Shown here: piece by piece, positions 1 to 7,620 of the stretch | Layout of the letters: each line of letters begins with the position of its first letter | Numbering within the stretch: position 1 is the stretch's first letter | Source of the DNA: Microbacterium testaceum | Lineage (GTDB): Bacteria; Actinomycetota; Actinomycetes; Actinomycetales; Microbacteriaceae | NCBI RefSeq assembly: GCF_003075375.1 | Contig: NZ_QDFT01000002.1 | Span: 62,001-126,000 of the forward strand | Direction: 5' to 3' | DNA length: 64,000 nucleotides | Position numbers and translations under genes: made by a program | Notes under the pieces: generated by a model | Told to the model about the DNA's origin: nothing | The model's database searches: none | What the model saw: the letters and a program-made list of their open reading frames with translations, nothing else

Positions 1-134
1 TAGCCCAGCGACGCCGCGGCATCGGTGACGCGTCGGCGCGTGTCGTCCGAGACGTAGCCGCCGCCCGTGAGCGCGCGGCTCGCCGTCGACTTGGAGACGC
101 CGGCCAGGCGTGCCACATCGGCGATTCCGCTCAT
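1..134 (-). CDS. LacI-family transcriptional regulator, N-terminal part (cut by window edge)
   Basis: Only the first 44 codons are inside the window; the gene runs off the left edge. The translation begins MSGIADVARLAGVSKSTASR, the typical LacI-family helix-turn-helix and hinge start (I-x-D-V-A-x-x-A-G-V-S-x-x-T-x-S-R-x-L). The start at 134 is supported by a purine-rich GAGAAAG about 8 bases upstream. The gene is divergent from a sugar ABC importer, which is the usual arrangement for a LacI repressor that releases the importer genes when its sugar or a metabolite binds. The ligand-binding domain is not visible, so the effector cannot be guessed. Confidence 0.9.
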   Translation of the reverse strand, partial: MSGIADVARLAGVSKSTASRALTGGGYVSDDTRRRVTDAAASLG

Positions 135-203
135 GCGTGATCTTTCTCGTCCCGCGTCGACGTCCGTGTCGACGTCGAAGAAGAGTATCCGATATTCCAC
201 AAT

Positions 204-220
204 CCTGGAACCGGTCCCGG
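204..220. promoter_or_regulatory. Putative LacI-type operator, site 1
   Basis: Imperfect palindrome CCTGGAACCGGTCCCGG, core GGAACCGGTCCC, in the gap between the LacI gene and the importer. It closely matches a second site 110 bp away. A CG-centred imperfect palindrome of this length is typical of LacI-family operators; assignment to this regulator is inferred from position. Confidence 0.5.
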
Positions 221-282
221 GTCGTTTTATCGTGCTTCTCGCGCGTCTTTTCGCCCGTTATCGGTCCGTAACATGACACCGG

Positions 283-311
283 TTGCGGTGCTTCGGAATT
301 GCCTCTACGGT
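283..311 (+). promoter_or_regulatory. Candidate promoter of the sugar importer operon
   Basis: TTGCGG at 283-288 and TACGGT at 306-311 are separated by 17 bases, a plausible sigma-70-type pair for a GC-rich actinobacterium, although each hexamer matches consensus at only three positions. Transcription would start near 318, inside operator site 2, which would fit direct repression. Confidence 0.4.
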
Positions 312-313
312 TA

Positions 314-330
314 CCTGGAATCGGTTCCCT
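314..330. promoter_or_regulatory. Putative LacI-type operator, site 2
   Basis: CCTGGAATCGGTTCCCT, core GGAATCGGTTCC, nearly the same as site 1 and more symmetrical. It overlaps the predicted transcription start of the importer. The 110-bp spacing from site 1 is close to a whole number of helical turns, so looping between the two sites is possible. Confidence 0.5.
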
Positions 331-371
331 ACGGATCCGGTGCACCACAGAACTCAAAGAGGAGAGACCAC

Positions 372-1703
372 ATGGGTATGTCACAGCGGACCCGCCTGCT
401 GGCGCCCGTCGGACTGCTGGCGGTCGGTGCGATCGCCCTCGCGGGCTGCGCCGAGGGCGACAGCAGCGGATCGAGCGGCTCAGGCGGCGGCGAGACCACG
501 GTCCGCATCGCCGGCGGTATCACCGGCACCGAGGCCGACGCGCTGAACCAGAGCTTCGAGCAGTTCACCGCGGACACGGGCATCAAGGTCGTCTACACCG
601 GCGACAAGAGCTTCGAGGGCAACATCGTCACCAAGGTGTCCGGTGGAGACGCCCCCGACATCGCGATCGTCCCCCAGCCGGGTCTGCTCAAGACCCTCAT
701 CGGAACCGGCGAGGTGCAGAAGGCGTCCGACGCCGTCTCGTCGAACGTCGACGAGTACTGGGGCGAGGACTGGAAGTCCTACGGCACCGAGGACGGCACG
801 TTCTACGCCGCCCCGATGCTCGCCAACCTCAAGGGCTACGTCTGGTACTCGCCGGCGAAGTTCAAGGAGTGGGGCGTCGAGGTGCCCAAGACCCTCGACG
901 AGCTCATGACCCTCACCCAGACGATCCAGCAGAAGACCGGCGCCGCTCCGTGGTGCGCGGGCTTCGCGTCCGACGCCGCCTCGGGCTGGCCCGGAACCGA
1001 CTGGGTCGAGGACATGGTCCTGCGCCTGTCGGGTCCCGACACGTACGACAAGTGGGTCGCCAACGAGGTCAAGTTCACCGACCCCGAGATCAAGCAGGCC
1101 TTCGACGCGGTGGGCGACATCCTGCTCAACCCGAACTACGTCAACGCCGGCTTCGGCGATGTCCGCAGCATCAACTCGACCGCGTTCGCCGACGTGGCCG
1201 CCAAGGTCGCCGACGGCAGCTGCCCGATGACGCACCAGGCGTCGTTCCTGTCGGCCAACTTCCTGACGGTGACCAACGCCGCGGGCCAGACGCCCACGAT
1301 CGCGCCCGACGGCGACGTCTACGCGTTCCTGACCCCGGGCGTCACCGAGGGCGAGCTCGCGGTCGAGGGTGGCGGCGAGTTCGTCGCGGCCTTCTCCGAG
1401 GACGAGAACGTGCAGAAGGTCGTGGAGTTCATGTCCACCCCCGAGTTCGCGGACGCCCGCGTCAAGCTCGGCGGCGTGATCTCGGCCAACAAGGGCGCCG
1501 ACCCGTCGCTGGCCTCCAGCGAATTCCTCACCGAGGCGATGAAGACGCTGCAGGACCCGAAGACCACGCTCCGCTTCGACGCGTCGGACCTCATGCCGGC
1601 CACCGTCGGCGCCGGTTCGTTCTGGAAGGGCATGGTCAGCTGGATCGACGGCACGCCGACCGACCAGGTGCTCAGCGACATCCAGGCCGGGTACGACAAC
1701 TAA
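372..1703 (+). CDS. Sugar ABC transporter substrate-binding lipoprotein (AglE-like)
   Basis: Extracellular solute-binding protein of the carbohydrate (CUT1) ABC importer type, 443 aa. The N-terminus is a lipoprotein signal with a hydrophobic stretch ending in lipobox LAGC near residues 20-23, followed by a Ser/Gly-rich linker, so it should be anchored to the outer face of the membrane. The start at 372 has a strong AAAGAGGAGAG Shine-Dalgarno; the longer frame from 273 is an upstream extension without one. It is followed by two permease genes of the AglF/AglG type, which suggests an alpha-glucoside or similar oligosaccharide. No ATPase gene is in the operon; such importers in actinobacteria commonly share an MsiK-type ATPase encoded elsewhere. 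Substrate is inferred from family resemblance only. Confidence 0.88.
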   Translation: MGMSQRTRLLAPVGLLAVGAIALAGCAEGDSSGSSGSGGGETTVRIAGGITGTEADALNQSFEQFTADTGIKVVYTGDKSFEGNIVTKVSGGDAPDIAIVPQPGLLKTLIGTGEVQKASDAVSSNVDEYWGEDWKSYGTEDGTFYAAPMLANLKGYVWYSPAKFKEWGVEVPKTLDELMTLTQTIQQKTGAAPWCAGFASDAASGWPGTDWVEDMVLRLSGPDTYDKWVANEVKFTDPEIKQAFDAVGDILLNPNYVNAGFGDVRSINSTAFADVAAKVADGSCPMTHQASFLSANFLTVTNAAGQTPTIAPDGDVYAFLTPGVTEGELAVEGGGEFVAAFSEDENVQKVVEFMSTPEFADARVKLGGVISANKGADPSLASSEFLTEAMKTLQDPKTTLRFDASDLMPATVGAGSFWKGMVSWIDGTPTDQVLSDIQAGYDN

Positions 1704-1715
1704 TTCACCCGATCA

Positions 1716-1750
1716 CTGATGGGCCGTCCGCGACGCGGGCGGCCCATCAG
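1716..1750 (+). terminator. Intra-operon stem-loop after the binding-protein gene
   Basis: Sixteen-bp arms (1716-1731 and 1735-1750) with one mismatch and a 3-base loop, followed by a modest pyrimidine-rich stretch. It lies between the binding-protein gene and the permeases. In ABC importer operons such a hairpin commonly attenuates read-through or protects the upstream mRNA, giving more binding protein than permease. Confidence 0.6.
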
Positions 1751-1827
1751 GTCCATACTTCTATTCCGCCCCACGCATCACGCGGGCACTCATCGATGAG
1801 CACGAAGGCGTGTTCGGGAGGGACGTC

Positions 1828-3183
1828 ATGACCGATATCAAGAACGCGGAGACGACGCCGTCGGCGTCGCCGCCGCCGTCCCGCGGGCAGGAGGTGCGCC
1901 CGCGACGCGGGTCCGCGTCCACCCGGCGGACCACGCTGCTGGTGGTCCTGGTGGGGCTCATCCTCGTGGTGGCGCTCTTCCTCTTCATGGTCACGCGGGC
2001 TCCCGCCGAGACCAAGCCCACCACCCTCGGCTTCTCGCTGAACAGCTTCTTCATCTGGCTCGGCGGCCTGAGCCCGATCGTGCAGATCCCGCTCGTGCTC
2101 GTCGTCTTCGGCGCCGTCGTGGGTCTGCTGCTGCTCCTCATCGAGTACGCCCCGCGCTCGGGCAAAGGCTACTTCTGGCTCCGCCTGATCGCGTGCTTCG
2201 CGATCCCCGTGCTGGCGTTCATGCTGCTGCGGCCCTACCAGAACGCCGTCGTCTACGTTCTCGGCATCGCGGTGATCCTCGGCGCGATCCTCTTCTACGC
2301 CGATTACCGCTCCCGCCAGGGCGCCGGGTACCTCTTCCAGCTGGTCCTCTTCGCCGCGCCGGCCGCGATCCTGCTGCTGATCGGCCTGGTCTACCCGGCC
2401 ATCACCACCTTCTTCCAGTCGTTCTTCGACAAGACGGGCGACAACTTCGTCGGTCTCGAGAACTACATCTGGACCTTCACCAACCCCGAGGGGTTCTGGT
2501 CGGTCATCAACACCCTCATCTGGGTGCTGCTCGCCCCGACCATCGCCACCGCGATCGGCCTGGCCTACGCGGTCTTCATCGACCGGGCCGCGGGAGAGAA
2601 GTACCTCAAGGTGCTCATCTTCATGCCGTTCGCGATCTCGTTCGTCGGTGCCGGCATCATCTGGAAGTTCGTCTACGACTTCCGTCAGGGCGACCAGCTC
2701 GGCATCCTGAACGCCATCGTCACCGCGTTCGGGGGCCAGCCGATCTCGTGGCTGTCGGCGGCGCCGCTCGTCAACACGCTGCTGCTCGTCGTCGTCTTCA
2801 TCTGGAGCCAGACGGGCCTGGCGATGGTCATCCTCTCGGCGGCGATCAAGGCGGTGCCGCCGGAGCAGAACGAGGCCGCCGAGCTCGACGGCGCGAGCGC
2901 CTGGGAGCGGTTCATCAACGTCACCGTCCCCGGCATCCGCTCGTCCCTCATCGTCGTGCTGACCACGATCGCCATCGGCGCCCTGAAGATCTACGACATC
3001 GTCGCCGTCATGACCGGCGGGCGCAACGACTCGACCGTGCTCGCCTTCGAGATGGTCAACCAGCAGCAGCGGTTCCAGAGCTACGGGCACTCCGCCGCCC
3101 TGGCCGTCGTGCTGTTCCTGTTCGTGCTGCCGCTGATCATCTTCAACGTGCGCCAGATCCGGAAGCAGAGGGAAGTGCGATGA
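1828..3183 (+). CDS. Sugar ABC transporter permease (AglF-like) with extended N-terminus
   Basis: Integral membrane subunit of a CUT1 sugar importer, 451 aa. The C-terminal part carries the permease fold with the ATPase-contacting EAA loop (EAAELDGASAWERF). The N-terminal ~170 residues are a long extra region: a Pro/Ser-rich cytoplasmic start followed by about four additional hydrophobic segments before the canonical core. Typical CUT1 permeases are about 290-340 aa, so this is clearly extended. The start at 1828 is preceded by GGGAGGG. The gene overlaps the next permease by an ATGA junction, so the two are translationally coupled. It should form the membrane channel together with the downstream permease. 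Confidence 0.88.
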   Translation: MTDIKNAETTPSASPPPSRGQEVRPRRGSASTRRTTLLVVLVGLILVVALFLFMVTRAPAETKPTTLGFSLNSFFIWLGGLSPIVQIPLVLVVFGAVVGLLLLLIEYAPRSGKGYFWLRLIACFAIPVLAFMLLRPYQNAVVYVLGIAVILGAILFYADYRSRQGAGYLFQLVLFAAPAAILLLIGLVYPAITTFFQSFFDKTGDNFVGLENYIWTFTNPEGFWSVINTLIWVLLAPTIATAIGLAYAVFIDRAAGEKYLKVLIFMPFAISFVGAGIIWKFVYDFRQGDQLGILNAIVTAFGGQPISWLSAAPLVNTLLLVVVFIWSQTGLAMVILSAAIKAVPPEQNEAAELDGASAWERFINVTVPGIRSSLIVVLTTIAIGALKIYDIVAVMTGGRNDSTVLAFEMVNQQQRFQSYGHSAALAVVLFLFVLPLIIFNVRQIRKQREVR

Positions 3184-4157
3184 CCACCTCCACCGTGGTG
3201 CTCGAGCCCACCACCGACACCCGCTCGGCCCGTCAGGTCGCCCGCGACACCCGCAAGCACGAGGCGATGGCGCGCAAGCGCCTGACCTCGAAGGGGGCGA
3301 CGATCGCCGCGATCGTCATCGCGTTCTTCTGGACGATCCCGACGTTCGGTCTGTTCATCACGTCGTTCCGACCGGGCTCGGACACGCAGTCCACCGGCTG
3401 GTGGACGGTGTTCACCGACCCGTCGTTCACGCTCGAGAACTACCGTCTCGCGCTGACGTCGGGTGGGACCGCCCTGACCCTCGCGCAGTCGTTCCTGAAC
3501 TCGCTGGCCATCACCATCCCGGTGGTGCTGTTCGCCCTCGCGGTCGCCTCGCTCATCGCGTACGCGTTCGCGTGGATCGACTTCAAGGGCCGGAACTTCT
3601 TCTTCATCTTCATCTTCGCGTTGCAGATCGTGCCGCTGCAGATGGCCCTCGTGCCGCTGCTGAGCCTGTTCTCGCGCGGGCTGACGATCAACGACGTCAC
3701 GATCTTCCCGGGCTTCGATCTGCGCGGCGTGGAGCACAGCTTCGCGACGGTGTGGATCGCGCACGTGATCTTCGCGATGCCGCTGGCGATCTTCCTGCTG
3801 CACAACTTCATCGCCGAGATCCCCGCCGAGGTCATCGAGGCCGCGCGCGTGGACGGCGCCGGGCACGGGCAGATCTTCTTCCGCCTCATCCTGCCGCTCG
3901 CGGCTCCCGCGCTGGCGTCGTTCGCGGTGCTGGAGTTCATCTGGGTGTGGAACGACCTGCTGGTGGCGACGATCTTCGCGCCATCGTCATCGCTCCCGCT
4001 GACGCAGTCGTTGAACTCGCTGTCGGGCACCTGGGGCGACCAGTGGTTCCTGCAGTCCGCGGGAACGTTCATCTCGATCCTGGTTCCGCTGATCGTGTTC
4101 TTCCTGCTGCAGCGCTTCTTCGTGCGCGGTCTGCTGGCCGGAGCCACGAAGGGCTGA
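3180..4157 (+). CDS. Sugar ABC transporter permease (AglG-like)
   Basis: Second membrane subunit of the importer, 325 aa, of the MalG/AglG type. It has a short charged cytoplasmic N-terminus, six predicted membrane helices and the EAA loop (EVIEAARVDGAGHGQIF) near residues 220-236 that docks on the ATPase. The ATG overlaps the stop of the previous permease by four bases, which fixes the start. It closes the operon: a strong hairpin terminator follows directly. No ATP-binding protein gene follows, so energy coupling probably relies on a shared ATPase encoded outside the window. Confidence 0.9.
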   Translation: MTTSTVVLEPTTDTRSARQVARDTRKHEAMARKRLTSKGATIAAIVIAFFWTIPTFGLFITSFRPGSDTQSTGWWTVFTDPSFTLENYRLALTSGGTALTLAQSFLNSLAITIPVVLFALAVASLIAYAFAWIDFKGRNFFFIFIFALQIVPLQMALVPLLSLFSRGLTINDVTIFPGFDLRGVEHSFATVWIAHVIFAMPLAIFLLHNFIAEIPAEVIEAARVDGAGHGQIFFRLILPLAAPALASFAVLEFIWVWNDLLVATIFAPSSSLPLTQSLNSLSGTWGDQWFLQSAGTFISILVPLIVFFLLQRFFVRGLLAGATKG

Positions 4158-4172
4158 AGCTCTTCCGACGAA

Positions 4173-4211
4173 GGGGCGCGGCATCCGCACGGATGTCGCG
4201 CCCCTTTCTCT
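4173..4211 (+). terminator. Terminator of the sugar importer operon
   Basis: GC-rich stem (arms 4173-4186 and 4191-4204, GGGGCGCG pairing with CGCGCCCC) followed by CCCTTTCTCT, 15 bases after the last permease stop. This is a good intrinsic terminator for this GC content. Confidence 0.75.
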
Positions 4212-4236
4212 GTCGTTTCGAGGTGCCCCCCGCTGC

Positions 4237-4301
4237 GATAAACGCCATTCCTGTCGAGACACGCGCTGAGGCGGCGTGTCTCGGCAGGAACGGCGTTTAT
4301 C
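4237..4301. repeat. Long intergenic palindrome, 28-bp arms
   Basis: Arms 4237-4264 and 4274-4301 match at 26 of 28 positions around a 9-base loop; the outer ends are GATAAACGCC and GGCGTTTATC. It lies between convergent genes and is separate from the operon terminator just upstream. It has no coding potential and looks like a REP-type element. Confidence 0.75.
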
Positions 4302-4317
4302 GGAGGGATGCCGGAGG

Positions 4318-4483
4318 CCCGGCGGGCGCCGGGCAAGGCCGGGCGGCGCGGGGGCGAGGCCGGGCGGGCGCCGCGGAACGCCGGGCGGGCGCCGGACAAG
4401 CTGGGCGGCGCCGGGGAATGCTGGGCGGGCGCCCGACAAAGCCCGGCCGCGCCGGGCGGGGCCGGGCGGGCGCCGGGCGGGGG
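4318..4483. repeat. GC-rich tandem repeat, eight units of 20-22 bp
   Basis: Eight adjoining imperfect units start at about 4318, 4339, 4360, 4381, 4401, 4421, 4442 and 4462. The shared pattern is CYGGGCGGGCGCCGGRCAAG. The tract is about 85-90% GC and ends just before the stop codon of the minus-strand DUF305 gene. Reading frames across it are composition artefacts. Confidence 0.75.
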
Positions 4484-4489
4484 AGGGCG

Positions 4490-5161
4490 TCAGCCGGTGC
4501 AGGCGAGGCGCGACTGGATGTCGCGCATCGCGTCGAGCTCGGCGGACTGGCCGGTCACGATCGAGCCGGCGACCTCTTTCACCCGGGGATCGTCGCCGAG
4601 TTCGATGACGGCCTGCGCCATGGGGATCGCGCCCTCGTGGTGGCGGATCATGAGGTCGAGGAACAGGCAGTCGGCCGGCTGGCCCTGCAGCGCGCGCAAC
4701 TGGTCGAGCTGCGCGTCGGTCGCCATGCCCATCTGGTCGAGCAGCTGCTGCTCGGTCTGCGACGAGGTGTCGCCGTGGCTGTGCGCGCCCGACTTCTCCA
4801 TCCACGTCATCAGCGGCTGGCTCGACGCCTGGGGCAGGCCCCACTCGACCAGCCACCCGTACATCTCGCCGCGCTGGCCGGCCTGGGTCGTGGCGATGTC
4901 GTACGACAGGGTGCGCAGTTCGTCGTCGCCGGTCTTGCGGTAGATCTCCATCGCCATCAGCACGGCCTGCGTGTGGTGCACCTGCATGTCGCGGGCGAAG
5001 CCGGCATCGGCGGAGGTGTCGGCGGGGTGCGCCGGCGCGGCCGTCGCCCCGAACGCGGTGAAGCGTCCGATCGCGAAGGCGACGGCCACGACGGCGACGG
5101 TGACGAGCGCGACGACGGCCCAGCGGACCGCGGGACGCGCGACCGGGGTGTCGTCGCTCAC
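4490..5161 (-). CDS. DUF305 domain-containing membrane-anchored protein
   Basis: 223 aa with one N-terminal membrane helix (about residues 13-35) and an extracytoplasmic DUF305 domain. The domain shows the duplicated His/Met-rich signature: FARDMQVHHTQAV early and DLMIRHHEGAIPMAQAV late. The fold is ferritin-like and some members are linked to copper handling; the exact role is unknown. I place the start at GTG 5161, one base after the stop of the upstream DUF3105 gene; the longer frame to 5266 would overlap that gene in a Pro/Ser-rich shadow. Tight spacing indicates a two-gene operon with DUF3105. Confidence 0.85.
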   Translation of the reverse strand: MSDDTPVARPAVRWAVVALVTVAVVAVAFAIGRFTAFGATAAPAHPADTSADAGFARDMQVHHTQAVLMAMEIYRKTGDDELRTLSYDIATTQAGQRGEMYGWLVEWGLPQASSQPLMTWMEKSGAHSHGDTSSQTEQQLLDQMGMATDAQLDQLRALQGQPADCLFLDLMIRHHEGAIPMAQAVIELGDDPRVKEVAGSIVTGQSAELDAMRDIQSRLACTG

Positions 5162-5162
5162 G

Positions 5163-5870
5163 TCAGGCCTTGCCGGGGCCGTCGACGCCGCCCGAGCAGG
5201 GGGCGTTGGGCTCGGGGGAGTTCTGGCTGCGCCAGAACTCGGTGAAGAACTCGCCGATGCGGGCATCGGTGGGGTCGTCGAGTTTGAGCTGGTGGTTCCA
5301 GGCGCTCACCGCGACGGGGGTGTCCATGCCGGGGTAGGGCGAGAGGACGGCGTAGCTCGAGGGCATGAAGGCCTTGAGCGCGTCGATACCGGCCTGGTCG
5401 ACCCGCTCGGGGTCGTACGTGATCCAGATGGCACCGTGCTCGAGGGAGTGCACGGCGTTCTCGTTCTGCTGCGGCTCGGTGTACACACCGCAATTGAGCC
5501 AGACGGGGTTGTGCGGACCGCCCGCGGGGGGAGTCTGCTCGTACTCGACCGTGCCCTGCACGTGGTCCGAGCGGTTCGTGAAGGTCTGGACCTCGGTGAT
5601 CTCGCGGCCCGTGCTGTTTCCCGCTTCGTAGCTGGTGGGGGGAGCGGGGGCGAAGACGAAGGATGCCACGACCAGGCCGACGACGGCGAGCGTCGCGACG
5701 GAGCCGACGACCCACCAGACCGCCTTGCCGCGCTTACGGCGGGCCATCTCTTTCTGGTACTGCGCCAGCTTCTCTTGACGCTTCTGCTCGCGCTGCTGCT
5801 TCTGGGTCAGCTCGATCTGGGCCTGCTTGGCGGGGTTGCCGCTCGCTCGCTTATCGGAGGGGGAGGTCAT
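5163..5870 (-). CDS. DUF3105 domain-containing membrane protein
   Basis: 235 aa. A basic, Gln/Lys-rich cytoplasmic segment that may form a coiled coil (residues 15-48) precedes one membrane helix (about 50-72) and an extracytoplasmic DUF3105 domain. The domain shows the conserved core GGPHNPVWLNCGVY and HSLEHGAIWITYDP. Function is unknown. Pairing of DUF3105 with DUF305 is a recurring actinobacterial arrangement, which suggests the two act together outside the membrane. The ATG at 5870 heads the operon and is divergent from the MFS gene at 6077. Confidence 0.88.
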   Translation of the reverse strand: MTSPSDKRASGNPAKQAQIELTQKQQREQKRQEKLAQYQKEMARRKRGKAVWWVVGSVATLAVVGLVVASFVFAPAPPTSYEAGNSTGREITEVQTFTNRSDHVQGTVEYEQTPPAGGPHNPVWLNCGVYTEPQQNENAVHSLEHGAIWITYDPERVDQAGIDALKAFMPSSYAVLSPYPGMDTPVAVSAWNHQLKLDDPTDARIGEFFTEFWRSQNSPEPNAPCSGGVDGPGKA

Positions 5871-6015
5871 GCGCTGTGTTCAGTCTCTCTTCGGGGCGGG
5901 ACACATCGGCATCCGCCGACGAGCCCAGCCTATGCGGGTGAATGAGCCGGTGGCCTGGGAGGAACCCGCGAGCGGGGATGGTGGCGCGCGGGGGTGTCAC
6001 GGTAATATGACGATG

Positions 6016-6029
6016 TCGAATCGATTCGA
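6016..6029. promoter_or_regulatory. Perfect 14-bp palindrome, possible operator
   Basis: TCGAATCGATTCGA reads the same on both strands. It lies in the divergent gap between the DUF3105 gene and the MFS gene, about 50 bp before the latter. Symmetry and position suggest a binding site for a dimeric repressor; the regulator is not identifiable from the window. Confidence 0.4.
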
Positions 6030-6076
6030 GGTTCGATGATCCCCCCTTTCTTCAGCCCGGCCCCGCCGGGCTGTCC

Positions 6077-7504
6077 GTGTTGCGAAACGAAACCAGACGC
6101 GTGCTCGATACTGCCTCCCACCCCGTGATCCCCTCGTCGCCCCATACCCCTGACGGTGTCTCCGCCGACCGCACGAGCGAGAAGACCCCCACCGGCTCGG
6201 TGCGCTCCGGCCACAAGACCCCCGCGACGGGCGCGATCCGCACGCTCGGGTCGAACCCTGCGACCGCTCCGATCGTGCTGCACCCCGGCGATGCGATCCC
6301 CGCGTCGCGCCGCGTGCTGTACATCATCGTCCTGGGCGCCCTGACGGCGCTGGGCCCCTTCACGATCGACCTGTACCTGCCGGCCTTCCCCGTGCTCGAG
6401 GCCGACTTCCAGACCACGGCCGCCGCGATCCAGCTGACGCTCACCGGCACGATGGTCGGGTTCGCGCTCGGCCAGCTCATCGTCGGGCCCCTGAGCGACA
6501 AGGTCGGCCGCCGGATCCCCCTGCTGTCGGTGACCGCCCTGCACGTCGCCGCGAGCATCTTCGCCGCTCTCGCCCCGACCCTCGGCACCCTGTCGATCGC
6601 GCGCGTGCTGATGGGGGCGGGAGCCGCCGCGGGCGGTGTCGTCGCCGCCGCGATCATCCGCGACCTGTTCGGTGGTCGCCGTCTGGTGGTCATGCTCTCG
6701 CGCATGGCGATGGTGTCGGGCGTCGCCCCCGTTCTCGCCCCGCTCGCCGGGTCCGCCCTGCTGCTGGTGATGAACTGGCGCGGCATCTTCGTCGTGCTGG
6801 CGGTCTACGGCGCCGTCATGCTCGTGTCGGCGATCCTCTTCATCCCCGAGACGCTCCCCGCCGCCCGCCGCGGAGGCCCCGGGGCGACGACCGTCTGGCA
6901 GCGCTACGGCAGCGTCTTCCGCGATCGCGTCTTCATCGGCGTGCTCGTGATCGGCGCGATGACCTTCAGCGGGCTCTTCTCGTACCTGTCGGCATCCTCG
7001 TTCCTCTTCCAGGTGACGTACGGCTTCAACCCGCAGCAGTACGGCGTGCTGTTCGCCGCGAACTCCATCGGCGTCGTCGTCGGCGTGCAGGTCGCCTCGC
7101 GCCTGGCCGCGCGGTTCGGACCGCAGTGGGTGCTCGCGGTCTCGACCGCGGTGCTCGTCGTCGCGGGCGGTGCCATCGTGCTGACCGACCAGCTCGGCCT
7201 CGGCCTGTGGGGCACGATCGTGCCGCTGTTCTTCTTCATGACGGCGTGCGGCTTCACGTTCCCGTGCGCGCAGGTGCTCGCGCTCGACCGTCACGGCAAG
7301 GCCGCCGGCACGGCGCAGTCGATCATCGGCGCCGCCAACTTCGGCGTCGCGGGCGTCATCTCGCCCCTCGTGGGCCTGCTGGCCACCGGGTCGGGCATCA
7401 CGGCGACGACCATGGCCTCGGTCATGGTGGGCTGTGCCGCGATCGGCGTGCTGTCGCTGTGGCTGCTCGTGCGCCCGCGCACGGTCGAGCGCCTCGCGCC
7501 CTGA
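6077..7504 (+). CDS. Bcr/CflA-type MFS multidrug efflux transporter
   Basis: Up to 475 aa. A polar, probably disordered leader of about 70 residues is followed by 12 predicted membrane helices. The first helix carries the Bcr/CflA hallmark LGPFTIDLYLPAFP, and the MFS loop 2-3 motif is present as GPLSDKVGRR. This family exports drugs such as bicyclomycin and chloramphenicol by proton antiport; the natural substrate here is unknown. The start is uncertain: GTG 6077 is the farthest upstream and has no convincing ribosome site, and a later GTG near 6104 would remove only leader residues. A terminator-like hairpin follows the stop. Confidence 0.87.
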   Translation: MLRNETRRVLDTASHPVIPSSPHTPDGVSADRTSEKTPTGSVRSGHKTPATGAIRTLGSNPATAPIVLHPGDAIPASRRVLYIIVLGALTALGPFTIDLYLPAFPVLEADFQTTAAAIQLTLTGTMVGFALGQLIVGPLSDKVGRRIPLLSVTALHVAASIFAALAPTLGTLSIARVLMGAGAAAGGVVAAAIIRDLFGGRRLVVMLSRMAMVSGVAPVLAPLAGSALLLVMNWRGIFVVLAVYGAVMLVSAILFIPETLPAARRGGPGATTVWQRYGSVFRDRVFIGVLVIGAMTFSGLFSYLSASSFLFQVTYGFNPQQYGVLFAANSIGVVVGVQVASRLAARFGPQWVLAVSTAVLVVAGGAIVLTDQLGLGLWGTIVPLFFFMTACGFTFPCAQVLALDRHGKAAGTAQSIIGAANFGVAGVISPLVGLLATGSGITATTMASVMVGCAAIGVLSLWLLVRPRTVERLAP

Positions 7505-7514
7505 CCCCCGGCAT

Positions 7515-7578
7515 CCCCGCAGAAGCCGTCGCGGTCGCGAACAGTAGCAGAGCGCCCGCGGCGGCTTCTTCCGCGGGG
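7515..7578. terminator. Imperfect hairpin after the MFS gene
   Basis: Arms 7515-7534 and 7556-7578 pair over about 19 bases with a few mismatches (AGAAGCCG against CGGCTTCTT), starting 11 bases after the MFS stop. There is no clear U-tract. Confidence 0.5.
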
Positions 7579-7620
7579 TGGGCGGTTCCGCCGGGCGCGT
7601 GGACCGGGCATCATGAGGCG

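Noticed and set aside
67..276. 69-codon plus-strand frame opposite the LacI gene
   Set aside because: Antisense to the conserved helix-turn-helix and crosses both operator-like regions.
4318..4483. CRISPR or coding tandem repeat
   Set aside because: Units of 20-22 bp adjoin without spacers, and length changes between 20 and 22 would break any frame.
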